In this document: positions 42,505 to 52,793 of the stretch, piece after piece | Numbering within the stretch: the first letter of the stretch is position 1 | How the letters are laid out: every line of letters begins with the position of its first letter | NCBI GenBank assembly: GCA_018136815.1 | Contig: CM030933.1 | Coordinates: 4,268,341-4,332,340, forward strand | Reading direction: 5' to 3' | DNA length: 64,000 nt | Origin: Isochrysis galbana | Taxonomy: Eukaryota > Haptophyta > Isochrysidales > Isochrysidaceae | Notes under the pieces: generated by a model | What the model was told of the DNA's origin: nothing | The model's database searches: none | Seen by the model: the letters and a program-made list of their open reading frames with translations, nothing else | Program-made: the position numbers and the translations under genes

Positions 42505-42913
42505 ACTGATAGTTGCCAATATTAGTAGTAGTACTTAAAAAGCCTTGTTTGACCGCCCTAGGAATCGCGATGGATAGTGGATAGGCGTCGACGATCACTA
42601 CACGATTGGACTGCCCTAATACACATAGTGTGAATTTTTGCCGCGTGAGTGGCGGCACCACTTGGACCATGCGGGGCAGGATGTACGTGTCAGTCATGAA
42701 GTGCCAGTAGTCCCGATATTGTGTGCGATTTTGTGGCAGCAAGAATACAAATGCTCCCGCTCTTGTTCTTGCGCCATGCTTTTGCATGTTCTCATGCATG
42801 TTCGCCAACATTCGACGAGCTATAACCGCCTGAAACCAGCCTCGTACTGCACCCATACTCCGCTCAATTGCCCATTTAGCGTCCCCAACACGTTGTGCCA
42901 CCCCATTCTGCAC
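42505..42913 (-). pseudogene. Short open frame running into family-E repeat copy 3 (possible gene remnant)
   Basis: The repeat occupies ~42505-42561 (AATATTAGTAGTAGTACTTA, then AAAAAGCC and TTTGACCGCCCTAGG). The minus-strand frame upstream encodes ~115 residues including NRTQYRDYWHFMTDTYILPRM. The WHF-x-TD pattern faintly recalls family-61-type glycosyltransferases, but this is too little to name it. It is probably a fragment truncated by the repeat. Confidence 0.25.
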
Positions 42914-42927
42914 GTAGTGGATATCGT

Positions 42928-43695
42928 TCAGACGATGGTCTTTTCCTTCTTGACTACCATTTTTGATCCCGAATACTCCATGTCAGCGTCAGTCACACCA
43001 TTGAGAGAAAAGTACTCCTCATGACCTTTTGAACGGAGTGGGACAGTGTTCCAACCGTTCCTCTCGCCAAGCGCGTCAGCAAAATAGTTGTAGCGCTTGG
43101 CGTTCACGCCGAGGTCAAGGTATCCAAGCCGGCTTGATGTACGGAAATTGCACACCCCTCCCTTGAGATTAAACTCCACATCATCAATGTACCCCTTGCG
43201 CATCGATTCGAACTGGACGTAGACGTAGGCGGAGTCAGCGTCCGCCTTGTCGCTTACGACGCGGAAGCCACCTCCGTCGATACCGCGCTGCCCTGGCGGA
43301 TAGGCTGCGATGACTTGCCTGAGCTCTGCAAGCGCATCGGCAGTCGGCTTCTCGTACCGAAATGGCTGGACGAGCCATCCCTGCGTGGTTCCATAGTCTG
43401 CATTGTAGAGGTCTTCGTCTTCAAAAATCTCAGGCGTCGAAGAGAAGCAGTGCGGCTTCCCGTCGGTGCAGCTCTTGAGGCCACCGCCCGCTCGCGGCCC
43501 GATGTCGGTCGGCTTAGGACCCGGAGTGCGAGGTGACTTGTACTTGAGCTCTAGTTCGTCGGGTGGCAGCCGGTTGTCGAAGGCGAGTGCGGAACGCTGG
43601 AAGGGGGCTAGAGCGGCGACCAATAGCGGCGCCAGCGCGTGCGCCGCCGCGCGACGCGAGAGCGACGGAAGGTCGAGCCGACGTGGAACCTTCAT
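42928..43695 (-). CDS. DUF1499 protein, probable thylakoid-lumen
   Basis: Intronless, 255 residues from ATG 43695. The N-terminus MKVPRRLDLPSLSRRAAAHA, then LAPLLVAALAPFQRSALAFD, has a basic start with arginine pair, a hydrophobic stretch and an Ala-x-Ala site, like a thylakoid-transfer or plastid-lumen signal. The mature part carries the DUF1499 hallmarks: LKSCTDGKPHCFSSTPE near the start, then VVSDKADADSAYVYVQFES, DDVEF-x(5)-GVCNFRTSSRLGYLD, and YNYFADALGERNGW. DUF1499 proteins occur in bacteria and plastid-bearing eukaryotes; their function is not established. An upstream exon with an ER signal would be expected in a secondary-plastid alga and was not found. The gene is closely followed by repeats on both sides. 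Confidence 0.72.
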   Translation of the reverse strand: MKVPRRLDLPSLSRRAAAHALAPLLVAALAPFQRSALAFDNRLPPDELELKYKSPRTPGPKPTDIGPRAGGGLKSCTDGKPHCFSSTPEIFEDEDLYNADYGTTQGWLVQPFRYEKPTADALAELRQVIAAYPPGQRGIDGGGFRVVSDKADADSAYVYVQFESMRKGYIDDVEFNLKGGVCNFRTSSRLGYLDLGVNAKRYNYFADALGERNGWNTVPLRSKGHEEYFSLNGVTDADMEYSGSKMVVKKEKTIV

Positions 43696-43852
43696 GGAAC
43701 GGACGCCGGTTCTCACACAGGGACGAGAGGAGACGCGAGGAAATCACCTATTACACTACTAGAGTATCTACTAGAGTATACCGATACCACTCTACTCTGA
43801 CGTCGGCATCGGCGCCATCTCTGCCGCCGCCATCCTACATGCGAAAAACAGA

Positions 43853-44232
43853 AAACCTGTTTTTCTGTGAAGACCAAAAACAGCGTTTTTCACCGTTTTT
43901 CTGAGCCTGGGCCCTAAGCCTGGGGCCAGCTGCGCCAGCGCCCCGGTGTGTCTGCAACTCACAGCTCGCAATGCTCGCTCGCTGCTCGCTAGGTATATGT
44001 GTGTAATGATATGGTTATGGCTATGGCTATGGCAAGTGCGGACGCCTCTATCTAACCCCCCCCCCCCGGCCAACCCCCGCGCGCAAAATTTTACAATATC
44101 ATTTTCTAACGTAAACACCATTTTCTAACGTAAACACTGGCGGCCTGTTTTTCGGGCTGTTTTCGGCTGTTTTTCTGTACAACCCAAAAACAGCTGTTTC
44201 TACTGTTTTTCTTGGGCTTGTCAACTGTTTTT
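43853..44232. repeat. Family G: clustered CTGTTTTTC / GAAAAACAG repeats
   Basis: Two related blocks (43853-43912, 44147-44232) of CTGTTTTTCTGT-x-AACCCAAAAACAGC type, in the same orientation. On the minus strand both read RKTV-x-(N/T)AVFGL-x-RKT, so they share an ancestor. Between them, CATTTTCTAACGTAAACAC is repeated twice (44100-44138). A third diverged copy lies at 24770-24850. Confidence 0.6.
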
Positions 44233-44848
44233 CACATGTAGGGCCGCCATCTCCGCCGCCGCCATCGCCACCTCCGCCATCGCCGCCTCCGCCATCTCCA
44301 GCCCCGTCTTGGCTTCCGCCTCCCTCACCACCGCCGCCCCCGTCATCTTGTGGAGATGGACTGTTCCCAGGATCCGGGTGTAAGGCTCCTGAGACTCCAT
44401 CCTTGGCAACCCACGCGTCCGTAGGCGGCCTATCGACTTGGATAGCGGGTGAAGATACTTGGGAAGGCTTGGGGACGGGTGCAGTGGTGCCGGGGTCCGC
44501 GCGCGGCGGCGAGGGCGAATTTGGTGGTGCAGCGGGCGGTGATTGATGGGTCCATAGAAACAGTGTCGAGTCGAGCGGAGCCGGAGGGCTCTGGGCCACT
44601 CCGTCGCGAGATATTTGGCCGCGTACATGGCGTACGGAGGGGGTTTACATACTAATTATGGACGTTACGCCGGGGGGGGGGTTCGCAAGTGGGAGTTCGC
44701 GAGAGCGCGCGGGGCGAGAGGGGGAGCGAGAGAGGGGGAGAGGGAGAGGGAGAGGGAGAGCGAGAGCGAGAGAGAGCGAGCGGCGAGGGAGAGGGAGAGG
44801 GAGAGCAGCGAGAGCGAGAGCGAGAGCGGGAGTGGGAGCGGCAAGGGA
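44233..44848. other. Spacer, Gly/Ser-type low complexity
   Basis: (CCGCCATCG)n and (GAGAGC)n tracts give artefactual open frames on both strands. A minus-strand frame with ATG at 44628 has no recognisable domain. Confidence 0.4.
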
Positions 44849-45428
44849 TAGGGCCTGACAAGAGTTGCCGGCAACTTTTTGAGCAACTTTGGGGTGTTTG
44901 AGAGGGCGAGCAACTTTTGAGCAACTTTAAGGGCCACAGGCAACATTGAGCAACTCGAGCAACTTACCTAGCAACTTACCCATAGATAGGCCCGTTAGAG
45001 GAGCAACCTACCCCTCCTAGATCTATAGATAGGCCGAGCGTGCAACTTTAACTTTAACCCCTCTGCCTCTTCTTATTCACATAATAAACATCGGTGGATC
45101 GATAGAAGAGCACCTACTTGCGGATCGCCCCCCTCCCCTCTGCCTCTTCTTATTCACATAAACATCATGTTTATGTATGAAAAGTGCATGGGTCCTAACG
45201 CCCGCCGCGCCGCTATCCTGTTCCCTACAGTGTTCCCAGCATTCCCTCTCGCCGCGCTGACGCCCGGCAGCACGCGGCGCGGCGATCGCGGCGCAATGAA
45301 CAATGAACGAGCAACTCCGAGCAACTTCGAGCAACTCTGCGAGCAACTTTGCCCCTTTTGGGGCCTATTTCGAGCAACTTTTGCGAGCAACTTTGGGGGT
45401 CTGAGCGAGCAACTCTTGTCAGGCCCTA
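44849..45428. mobile_element. hAT-type MITE with 8-bp target-site duplication
   Basis: A 580-base element with perfect 20-bp terminal inverted repeats: TAGGGCCTGACAAGAGTTGC (44849-44868) and its complement (45409-45428). It is flanked by the perfect 8-base direct repeat GCAAGGGA (44841-44848 and 45429-45436). TAGGG ends and an 8-bp duplication are the marks of the hAT superfamily. Both subterminal regions are crowded with GAGCAACTTT-like words (about 15 in all), all in plus orientation, a likely transposase-binding array. No transposase is encoded. A hAT transposase relic lies 8 kb away at 36122-36614, but relatedness is unproven. Confidence 0.88.
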
Positions 45429-45436
45429 GCAAGGGA

Positions 45437-47921
45437 GAGGGACATTCTTTCACTGCATATTTTCCCATTGGGGAAGGCCGAAAGGCCAGGCCCCCACATT
45501 GGGGCAGATTGGCCCCGGGACAGGCGCAATTCAAATGCAAGAGGCCTGCCCCTCCCCTCCCCCAAGTGCTAGGCCTAAAGTAGTGTACGTGGGCCGACCC
45601 CCCAAAACCGAAGACAAAGGAACGAGGGGGGGAGCGGGCGGGGGAGCAGGAGGTTGGGGTAGAGGCGATGGGAGCGTAAGCGCGGGAGAGTGCGTGTCAC
45701 TAGTAGCTTAGCGGGCACATTCAAGAATTTTTTTTCATTGCATATTTTCTACATATTTCAACTAAGTGTATGGGGGGGGGGGGGGGGGGGACGGCTCCCG
45801 GCGTCGGGAGGCGGTGGGAGGGGAGGGGGGAAGGGAATCCCCCCCCAAACATGTATTCCAACGTTGGGGTAACAACTTGTAATGGGTTTGACCTGTTAAT
45901 GGCCACTAACAGGGTATTAACACCCCTAGCTAAAACAACCTGTTAACACCCAGAAAGAAACTCAACCTGTTGCTTGTTACTGTTTATGTGCTGACCTTGA
46001 AAAACTACTAATGGGTTTCCAAAAAACTTGCCTGTTAATGGTCAGCCCTAGCCTTGATTCATCCATGCTTAGTAAAGATCCAAGATCCTACAAGATTCAT
46101 CGGCGAATAGCGTCTCAACGCGAGCACAGCGGCGTGCACGCTTTATTTACCTATAGCTTTTCGTAGCTTGGCCATGGAGTAGCTGGTAGACTTAATAAAG
46201 TCTAGAAGCTTACAGAGGTGTTAGACTTACGGAGCCTAGACGCTTGAGGTTCTTGAGGGTGTACTTTAGCAAGCAAGATGCTCGCTACTTCCTTGGTCTT
46301 CATCGACACGTGCTTACTACTCCCTTGATCTCCATGCCTGGGTGATGAGTCCAGAGCTAGAGCATATTCATATTCCGAGTAGAAAGAAGCCTGTAGAAGC
46401 TGCTTGGCCACGTGGATATAATGGATAATGGTAGACCACCATTGAATGAAGTGTAGTGATTGATAGAAGCGTGGAGACGTCGTAGACGTATAGATAGACA
46501 TAAGAACGAAGATTGATGATTTACCATCGCGGTTATAACGGTAGAGCGGAAAATAGCGAAATAGCCTGCAGAGGCTCGCGAATGCGACACATCTCCGCCT
46601 GCCCTCGCCAGCCGCCGCCATCTGCCGATCTCCATCGGAGCAGACATCTGCACCGACGTGCTATCTCCACCCCCACCCCCCCCGCCTTCGCCGCCACCAT
46701 CTCCTCCCCCGCCGGCCTCCTCTCAGAGCCCTTTGGGGCCAACTGTCCTAACATCTGCGCACAACGCCATTTAGCACTTTAACACGATGTAGAGCAACAC
46801 GCGCAATAGTAGTTTACAGGCCGCTGGCAGAGAAGCAAGTAGCTCTAGGATCACACGAACCAGCAAACTAGAGACTACGCACTAGAGTAGACACGGAGCC
46901 ACGCAGCACATATTTGTACAAATCAGACACGGGCTCAAACGTGAGAATCGCAATATACTTTAGCGCAAAATAGGGGAGTGGGGAGCTACCATCAGGGCCA
47001 AGAGTAAGCAGCCCACGCGATGTTGCCGTCGCACGAGGGCGACGCATACGCGCGCCGCCCGTCCTCTCGGACTGCGCTTCTGCCTCCATAAATGGGCACG
47101 TGCTGTTCCCTCCACCTGCCTTGGACGGAGGGCGCACAGGCCCATACCTGTGTTCCGTGTGCACTCTTATACATCGACAATCGGTCCGGTTTTCTTGGGT
47201 AGACGACCCTTCTCGCACCCACGAGTATCGTCAGTGACTCGTTCAGCGAGGTCGAAAGCCTCGGCGTCGCATTAAGCCTGCGGTTCGTGCTGGCTGCTCG
47301 CGATCCTAATGGAGAGTCCCTCTCCACTCACGCGCACTCCTTGTGGGCCGAGTCATGCACAACGTTGGCAACGGTGTCCAACAGCCTCAAGTGCGCTACG
47401 TTCTCAAGGACTCTTCCCAGGAGCGATTCATGCGCAATTCCGTCGAATGTCCATCACATCTGCGAACCGGCCGCCCGAGTGTATTCCCGCAGCATTGAGT
47501 GTGGATGCTACCTAGATTGCCCACATAACGGTGCCCTCGAAGAACGGGTCCTCGCACGAACCCTTCTTATTGGTGAAGTTCAACGATTTTGAATCGCATC
47601 ATCACCAGAACTTACAGGAGTGGAAGCTACTGAACATGATTATGTATCGGGGGTCGCCATCCAAACAACGGATGGGATGGACTGGCACTCTCCGTCGGCT
47701 GACATGCAGCCTTAAACAGCACATGTTACGGGTGAGCAAGCTGGCCAGCCAGATCGCTACGCCGGAAGCCGAAACTTCCTGTCTAGTCGACGCACAGCCT
47801 CCGGTGAGCGGGAGACTGGGCCTCAATATGTCCAAGTGGAACGACTAGTGCGCCTCGCACCGCCGCAAACAGACCCAGGAGCGCTGAGTCACGGCTGCGA
47901 CGAGGCGATTCGTGTGCCGCC
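45437..47921. other. Spacer
   Basis: Includes a 19-G run (45772-45790). 45880-46045 is an AT-rich segment with repeated CCTGTTAA/TTAACAGG words, including two copies of TAATGGGTTT...CCTGTTAATGG. The rest has only small open frames without known domains; plus-strand frames at 47287-47848 might be exon remains but show no family features. Confidence 0.35.
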
Positions 47922-49483
47922 CTAGAAGGCGACCGTGGGTTTGACGACGTTGATGGCGAGCGTCGCTATCGGGGGTATGCCAGCCGAACGCGGCGAGGGT
48001 GCGAGCTGGTGCACCAGCTCCTTCCATCTACCGCTGATGCTCGGCCGGAGCTCGACCACGCAGTTTGAGGCGTTGGTCAGAGCACATGCGGCGGGCGATG
48101 AGGCGGCGCCCATGCATTCCTCCACAGGTATCCGCATGAAGTAGGCGCGCAGCGCGCGGCAGGGTGTCGAGTGCGCCAGGATGAGCACGGGCTCCATCGA
48201 CGCCTCGATGTCGAGCACGCAGGGCTCGAGACGGCGGACGAGGTCGGCAAAGGACTCGCCACCCGGGAAGCGCTCATCGAAACCCATCGAGGCGAGCAAC
48301 GATTCACCTGTCTCTGTGCTCACCTCGCCGGTGTCAAGGGGGTTGAGGCCGGAGCGGTGCGTGAGCGAGTTGCAGCCTCCCTCGATGGCAATTATCTTGG
48401 TGGCCTGCACTGCGCTCCGCTGTGTGGAGGAGAGCAGACGCAACGACGAACCAGGCAGGTTGGCTCGCACCCAGCGCGATATGTCCTTGGCAAAGAAGCT
48501 TCCCTCTGTGGGCGAGGCATCGCCATCCTCTGAAGAGCGCGCCGATATGCGCGCCGAATAGCCCGCCGGTAAGGCTGCCAGGAAGACGGGCCGCAGGCCG
48601 ATGTGTAACGACATCATATATGGGAGCACCCGCTGCGACATGCGGCCAAAAACGTGGCGCGCGCTGACCTTTGCCGAGATGTCATACAATTTTATATATG
48701 CACCCTCTTCGTCAGATACGGGCTCATACACGGCCTCATAGTTCGCGACGCGCGACTTTAGGTCGGCGAGCGCCGCGGCCTCATCCATGCCAGTAAAGTC
48801 AGGCGACGCCCGGACTTTGGCCAGCATGTTGGCCTCCAGCACGTCGTTGTCCTCGCAGATGGATTCGATGAAAACGACCGAGATGGTCTCGCCGATGGCC
48901 TCAGCCACCTCGTTGGCACGAGCCACCACCGCTCGCCGCCGCTCACGCGTCGAGTTGGTCGCGTCAAAAATTCCTGTGGCGTTCGGAAGGGAAGCACGTG
49001 AATGAGCGTGGGTGCACCGGCTCCAGTGCGCCGGGTCAGCTGGTCGCGTAGGTGGCACATCTGACCTATATCGCCCCCGCCTGTGGCGAACCACTCGAGC
49101 AGCTCATCAAGTGTCGCCATCGCGATCTGGTTGCGCAGCTCTTGTCCAGACGTGTTCTTCTTGGAAAAGAAGTCTGCCCTCGAGTGGGCCGAGAGCGCCG
49201 GACTGTGCCCTTCTTTCGCAGTAGCTCGTCGGTGCTGTCCGGCGTTGAAGATCTCTGTACGTGTGCCGGACCACGAGAGGAAAGCGAGAAGCTTGTGCGA
49301 AATGAACGACTTGCCGCGCGCAGGCAGCCCGACCATCGCGAGTATAAGCTTAGATGAGTCGGGCGTGAGGGCCTGGCGACAGGAGAGCCTTTTGAGCACG
49401 GTCTCTGGCACGGCAGCGCCATCAGAAGAAGGCTTGTTCTCATAGTAATCGACGGCGAGGGCGAGGCGTTTGGGGGAAGTCAT
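47922..49483 (-). CDS. 6-phosphofructo-2-kinase with degraded fructose-2,6-bisphosphatase domain
   Basis: Exon 1 49483-49066, exon 2 48973-47922 (ATAG|GTCAGA / CCACAG|GA), 489 residues. The kinase half makes fructose-2,6-bisphosphate, the glycolysis/gluconeogenesis switch. Its motifs are intact: Walker A GLPARGKS (52-59), FNAGQHRR, the cysteine-free EWFATGGGD then IGIFDATNSTRERR, FIESICEDNDVLEANM, SPDFTGM, and YEPVSDEEGAYIKL. The phosphatase half keeps its shape (PGGESFADLVRRLEP, ILAHSTPCRALRAYFM, STQRSAVQATKI). However, the RHGE catalytic His region reads RPVFLAALPAG, with no His, and the NEIDAG acid reads NPLDTG. So the phosphohistidine acceptor and the acid/base Glu are both missing. The enzyme is predicted to be kinase-only. 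The region upstream of the ATG is a (GGGAGA)n purine tract. Confidence 0.87.
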
Positions 49484-51475
49484 TTGGGAGAGGGAGGGAA
49501 GGAGAGGAAGGCGGGGAGAAGGAGGAGGGGAGGGAGGGGAAGAACGAGAGGAGGCGGGGGTGGAAGGAGGGAGAGTGTTTTGGTTGGGCGGGGTAGCGGG
49601 AGGGGGGGTTCGGGAAAGCTTGGGGGGAGGGGGGGGGGGGGTCAAGAGCGCAGTTGGTGGGCGGAGACTGTGCGAGGGGCAGACAGGTGCCACTGGGCTT
49701 CTCTCTCTCTCTCTCTCCCCCCCTCTCTCTCTCTCTATACTCTACTCTACTCTACCCTACCCTACTCTACTCTACTCTCTCTCTCTCTTCTCTCTCTCTC
49801 CCTCCGTCCCTATCGCTTGCCCACTCGTTTGCTCTCTCCCTCGCTCCCTCTCTCACATATTATTTTGGCTCCCTCCCTTCAAAAAATCTGTGAGAAGGCC
49901 ACTCCGCCGGCAACACCGAGAGCAAGTGGACCCGAATATACGAGGAAGAAGAGAAAGAGGGGGGGAAGGAGGGAGAGAGCTGGGAAGAGGAAAAGAGTTT
50001 TAGAGAGTACAAGCGGAAGTATACAGGGACGTGAGGGGGGGGAACACGGGTCTCCTGCTGTTCCCCCCCCCCCAAGGGAGGCCCAGACCCCTGTCGTCGG
50101 AAATCTTCAAGCCACTGAACCCCCACTGAAAGCGTAGAGAAAAGCAGAATCAGAGAAGAGAAGGAAGAGAGGGATCGTCCCCGTTTTTCTTGTACAGCTC
50201 TCTCACCACCAACCTCGTCCATCCGTCAACTTTTATGATTTTTCCTTCTCGAATCTCTTGACCTTCGCCTTCACGCTGTGCGCCGGCTGCTGAGGGAGAG
50301 CAAGAGAGAGGGAGAGAGGGGGAAAGGGGGGGGAAGAGAGGGAGGGAGAGACAGAGAGAGAGGGAGAGAGATAGGGAGGGAGAGAGAGAGGGAGAGAGAG
50401 AGAGGGAGAGAGAGAGAGGCCGCGGCTAGGAACTCCACCTCTCCCCGACAAGAGACGCCGAGAGGAGGACCCAGGCCCCCACGAGGGAGGGGGGGGACGG
50501 GAGAGAGAGAGGGGGGGGGAAGGGGCCGGGGGGGGGGCGGAGGGGGGGGAGAGAGCCGCAGTCGGGCCCGACGGCGGAGGCTGCGGGGCACGCCGGCGGC
50601 AGAGCGAGATGTGCGGAGGGCCGGCGACAAGATTCGCCGCCTCTCTCTACTTTCCTACTGGACTGCAGGGGGCTACCCGCCGCGCGACATACAGTTCTCT
50701 ACGGTTAGAGGCCCAACGCGTGTGCAGTGGCAGAGTGGCAGAGGAGGGGCGAGGGCGAAAGGGGGGGGGGGTTAAACCCACCATTTTCCTCGGCAAAGTT
50801 TCGATGTTTCGTGGCGGCAGGTATCTCTTAAGATGCGAAGCACCTTTAGCCTTTAGAGATGCTGCATGCTGCATGTCGCGGTTGCTTTGAAAATAGGGTG
50901 CGTGTCGTATTCCATACGAGGACAGACTTTTACTTATAGCCTGCGGGTTATTGTTAAGCCTCAAGGTCTCGTCGATTGGTATACCGCCTCTTCTCTTACT
51001 TTCTCTCGATGTCATCAAATGTTCCATGACTGTCTTTCGTCTTCTCTCGTCCATCGATTGTAGCTCCCTCGGCGAGGTCTGCCCTCGTTGTGCCGACCCC
51101 TCTGTCGCATGTCTGCGCGTTGCTGAATTGCCCTGATGCCGACGCCTTGCCGTCCGTCCAGGTGTAGTTAGTTTTCGCCCTGTTTGGTTTAGTTTGTGTG
51201 GATCTGTGCCCTCAGACTTTTTGAGTCCTTACGTTGTAGTCTCCCGTGTCCCGTGTCTACCTCGGACCTAAGTAAGAGGCTCTCATTCTCATTCTCTCTC
51301 TTCCACTAGCTCGCTAGCTAGCCTCGTCTCTACCCTCCGACGCCACGCGCCGCAATTCTCCGACCTTCAGTCTACCTCTTCGCTCGTAACGCTCGATGGC
51401 AGACACTCTCAGACCCGACTCTTACTTACTATGACCTATCAGATATTTTCCCGCCAGCAACAATCAACGAACCCT
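49484..51475. other. Low-complexity spacer
   Basis: 49484-50560 is dominated by (GGGAGA)n, (CT)n, CTACTCTACTCTAC and poly-G runs. 50821-50850 holds TATCTCTTAAGATGCGAAGC, a solo end of the 23067-24065 transposon family. 50880-51475 has no recognised feature. Arg/Glu/Gly or Ser/Pro open frames here are artefacts. Confidence 0.5.
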
Positions 51476-51885
51476 GTCGCATTCGCGAATCGACACTCGT
51501 TAGGCTTCTCTTCGTCGTTCGGCATTTATCGTTATAATTCTCTCGTTCTCGTTCTCGGTCAAAAGCTTCGCTTGGATGCATGGGATCGTGGGTTGTGGAG
51601 CGCCCTCTCTCTTTCTCTCGAAAGAGAAGGGAAGTTTCCTCACCTTTCTTCCTCCCAGGCGCCTCGCAAATAGGTTTAATTTGCTATCTTCCCTGCGGTT
51701 CTTTATCTGCTTCCGGGGGCAATCAGGTTTAATTTGCGACCTCTTCGTATCTCCCCCTTAGGCACATCGCACTCCTTTCGTCTTATTTGGTAGGTCTCTT
51801 GGAATCCTGCGTAGCAAGATTGCCTCTCGTTTCCGTTATGGTGCGATTCCCCTTCCAGACGGGATCGCCGACAGATCGCCTTCTG
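51476..51885 (+). repeat. Long dispersed repeat family D, plus copy
   Basis: Reverse-complement partner of 40671-41116; landmarks GGATGCATGGGATCGTGGGT, TTTCTTCCTCCCAGGCGCCT and TCTTGGAATCCTGCGTAGCA. CGTCGTCGCTCTCGCTCTCG-type sequence follows, as at 30530-30580. Confidence 0.8.
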
Positions 51886-52205
51886 ATCGTCGTCCGTCGT
51901 CGTCTGGCCGGAGTGTTTGGGTTTGATTTCAGTCGAGTTATGTGAGAAAGTCGTGAGGCGAGAGTCTGGGTGTTTTCCTGGGTGTCTCTGTCCGTCGTCT
52001 TGTCGTCAGTCGTCATCCGTCGTCGCTCTCGCTCTCGTCGCTCTCGCTCTCGTGACACTCAGACCCAACAGACTCGCCTCGCCTCGCCAGCCTGCACGAG
52101 CGGTGGCATGGATGCATCTGCTGCTACAGGTGTGCCAACGCCTGTTTGGCGTCGAGCTGCAGTGGCAGCGGGACGAGTGCACGTGCTCCGATAATCTCAA
52201 ACCTT

Positions 52206-52793
52206 ATGAGCAGCGAGCGTCGGCGCAAAAAAAGGCAGGCCATAGATGCTTCGGTAACTTGGCTTGCAGCCCGGTCTGCTCTTGTCTCGTGCCAGCTTGT
52301 TGCTCTCCAAAGCCCGCCGCCGTCCGCTGACGTGTCTGCTGCACCTTCACAAGACTGCTTTGCGGAGTGCTCACCCTGCGAATCAGAGCAGGAAGTGGGC
52401 ATGGGAGAAGGGGATGAAGTCTGGGCTGCTAGGTCCACCGTTCCCCCCGTTCTTCAAGACGTTTCTCGTCTTCTCGTCTCACCCCTTGTCCGGATAGTCG
52501 GAAAGTGCATCTGCACAGTTCGCGCCGAATCGTCACGAAGGGGCGCTGCAGCGCCCGCTGTGTTCAAGGAGATTGGTGACGCCCACGTGCTACTGTCTCG
52601 CATGTACCACAGGTCTGGCGCAAGCACTGCTCGCACAGTGCTGGCTGTCTTCTTCTACAAGATCGGCAAGGAGCGCACGCGTCTGGAATCAGCCGGAGTC
52701 GAGACGGACGAACAGCACGAGGAAACGCAGCAGGGTGAAACAGCGGAGGGAGCATGTTCGAGCGACAGCGACAACAACGCGCCCAGCCTCTGA
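52206..52793 (+). CDS. Hypothetical protein
   Basis: Open frame of 195 residues from ATG 52206, which would start MSSERRRKKRQAIDASVTWL. It has a basic start, a Ser/Pro/acid linker, then a possibly helical part (PPVLQDVSRLLVSPLVRIVG, FKEIGDAHVLLSRMYHRSG, TARTVLAVFFYKIGKERTRL) and an acidic Gln/Glu-rich tail. No family was recognised with confidence; the helical part might suit a small cyclin-like or regulatory fold, but key residues are lacking. It begins 320 bases after repeat D, so it could also be a retroelement-derived reading frame. Confidence 0.3.
   Translation: MSSERRRKKRQAIDASVTWLAARSALVSCQLVALQSPPPSADVSAAPSQDCFAECSPCESEQEVGMGEGDEVWAARSTVPPVLQDVSRLLVSPLVRIVGKCICTVRAESSRRGAAAPAVFKEIGDAHVLLSRMYHRSGASTARTVLAVFFYKIGKERTRLESAGVETDEQHEETQQGETAEGACSSDSDNNAPSL

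Noticed and set aside
42503..42913. Glycosyltransferase-61 gene
   Set aside because: Only a WHF-x-TD echo is present, the frame is short and ends inside a dispersed repeat.
49470..50775. Overlapping Arg/Glu/Gly-rich frames upstream of PFK-2
   Set aside because: Same low-complexity artefact; they overlap the 5' region of a convincingly identified gene.
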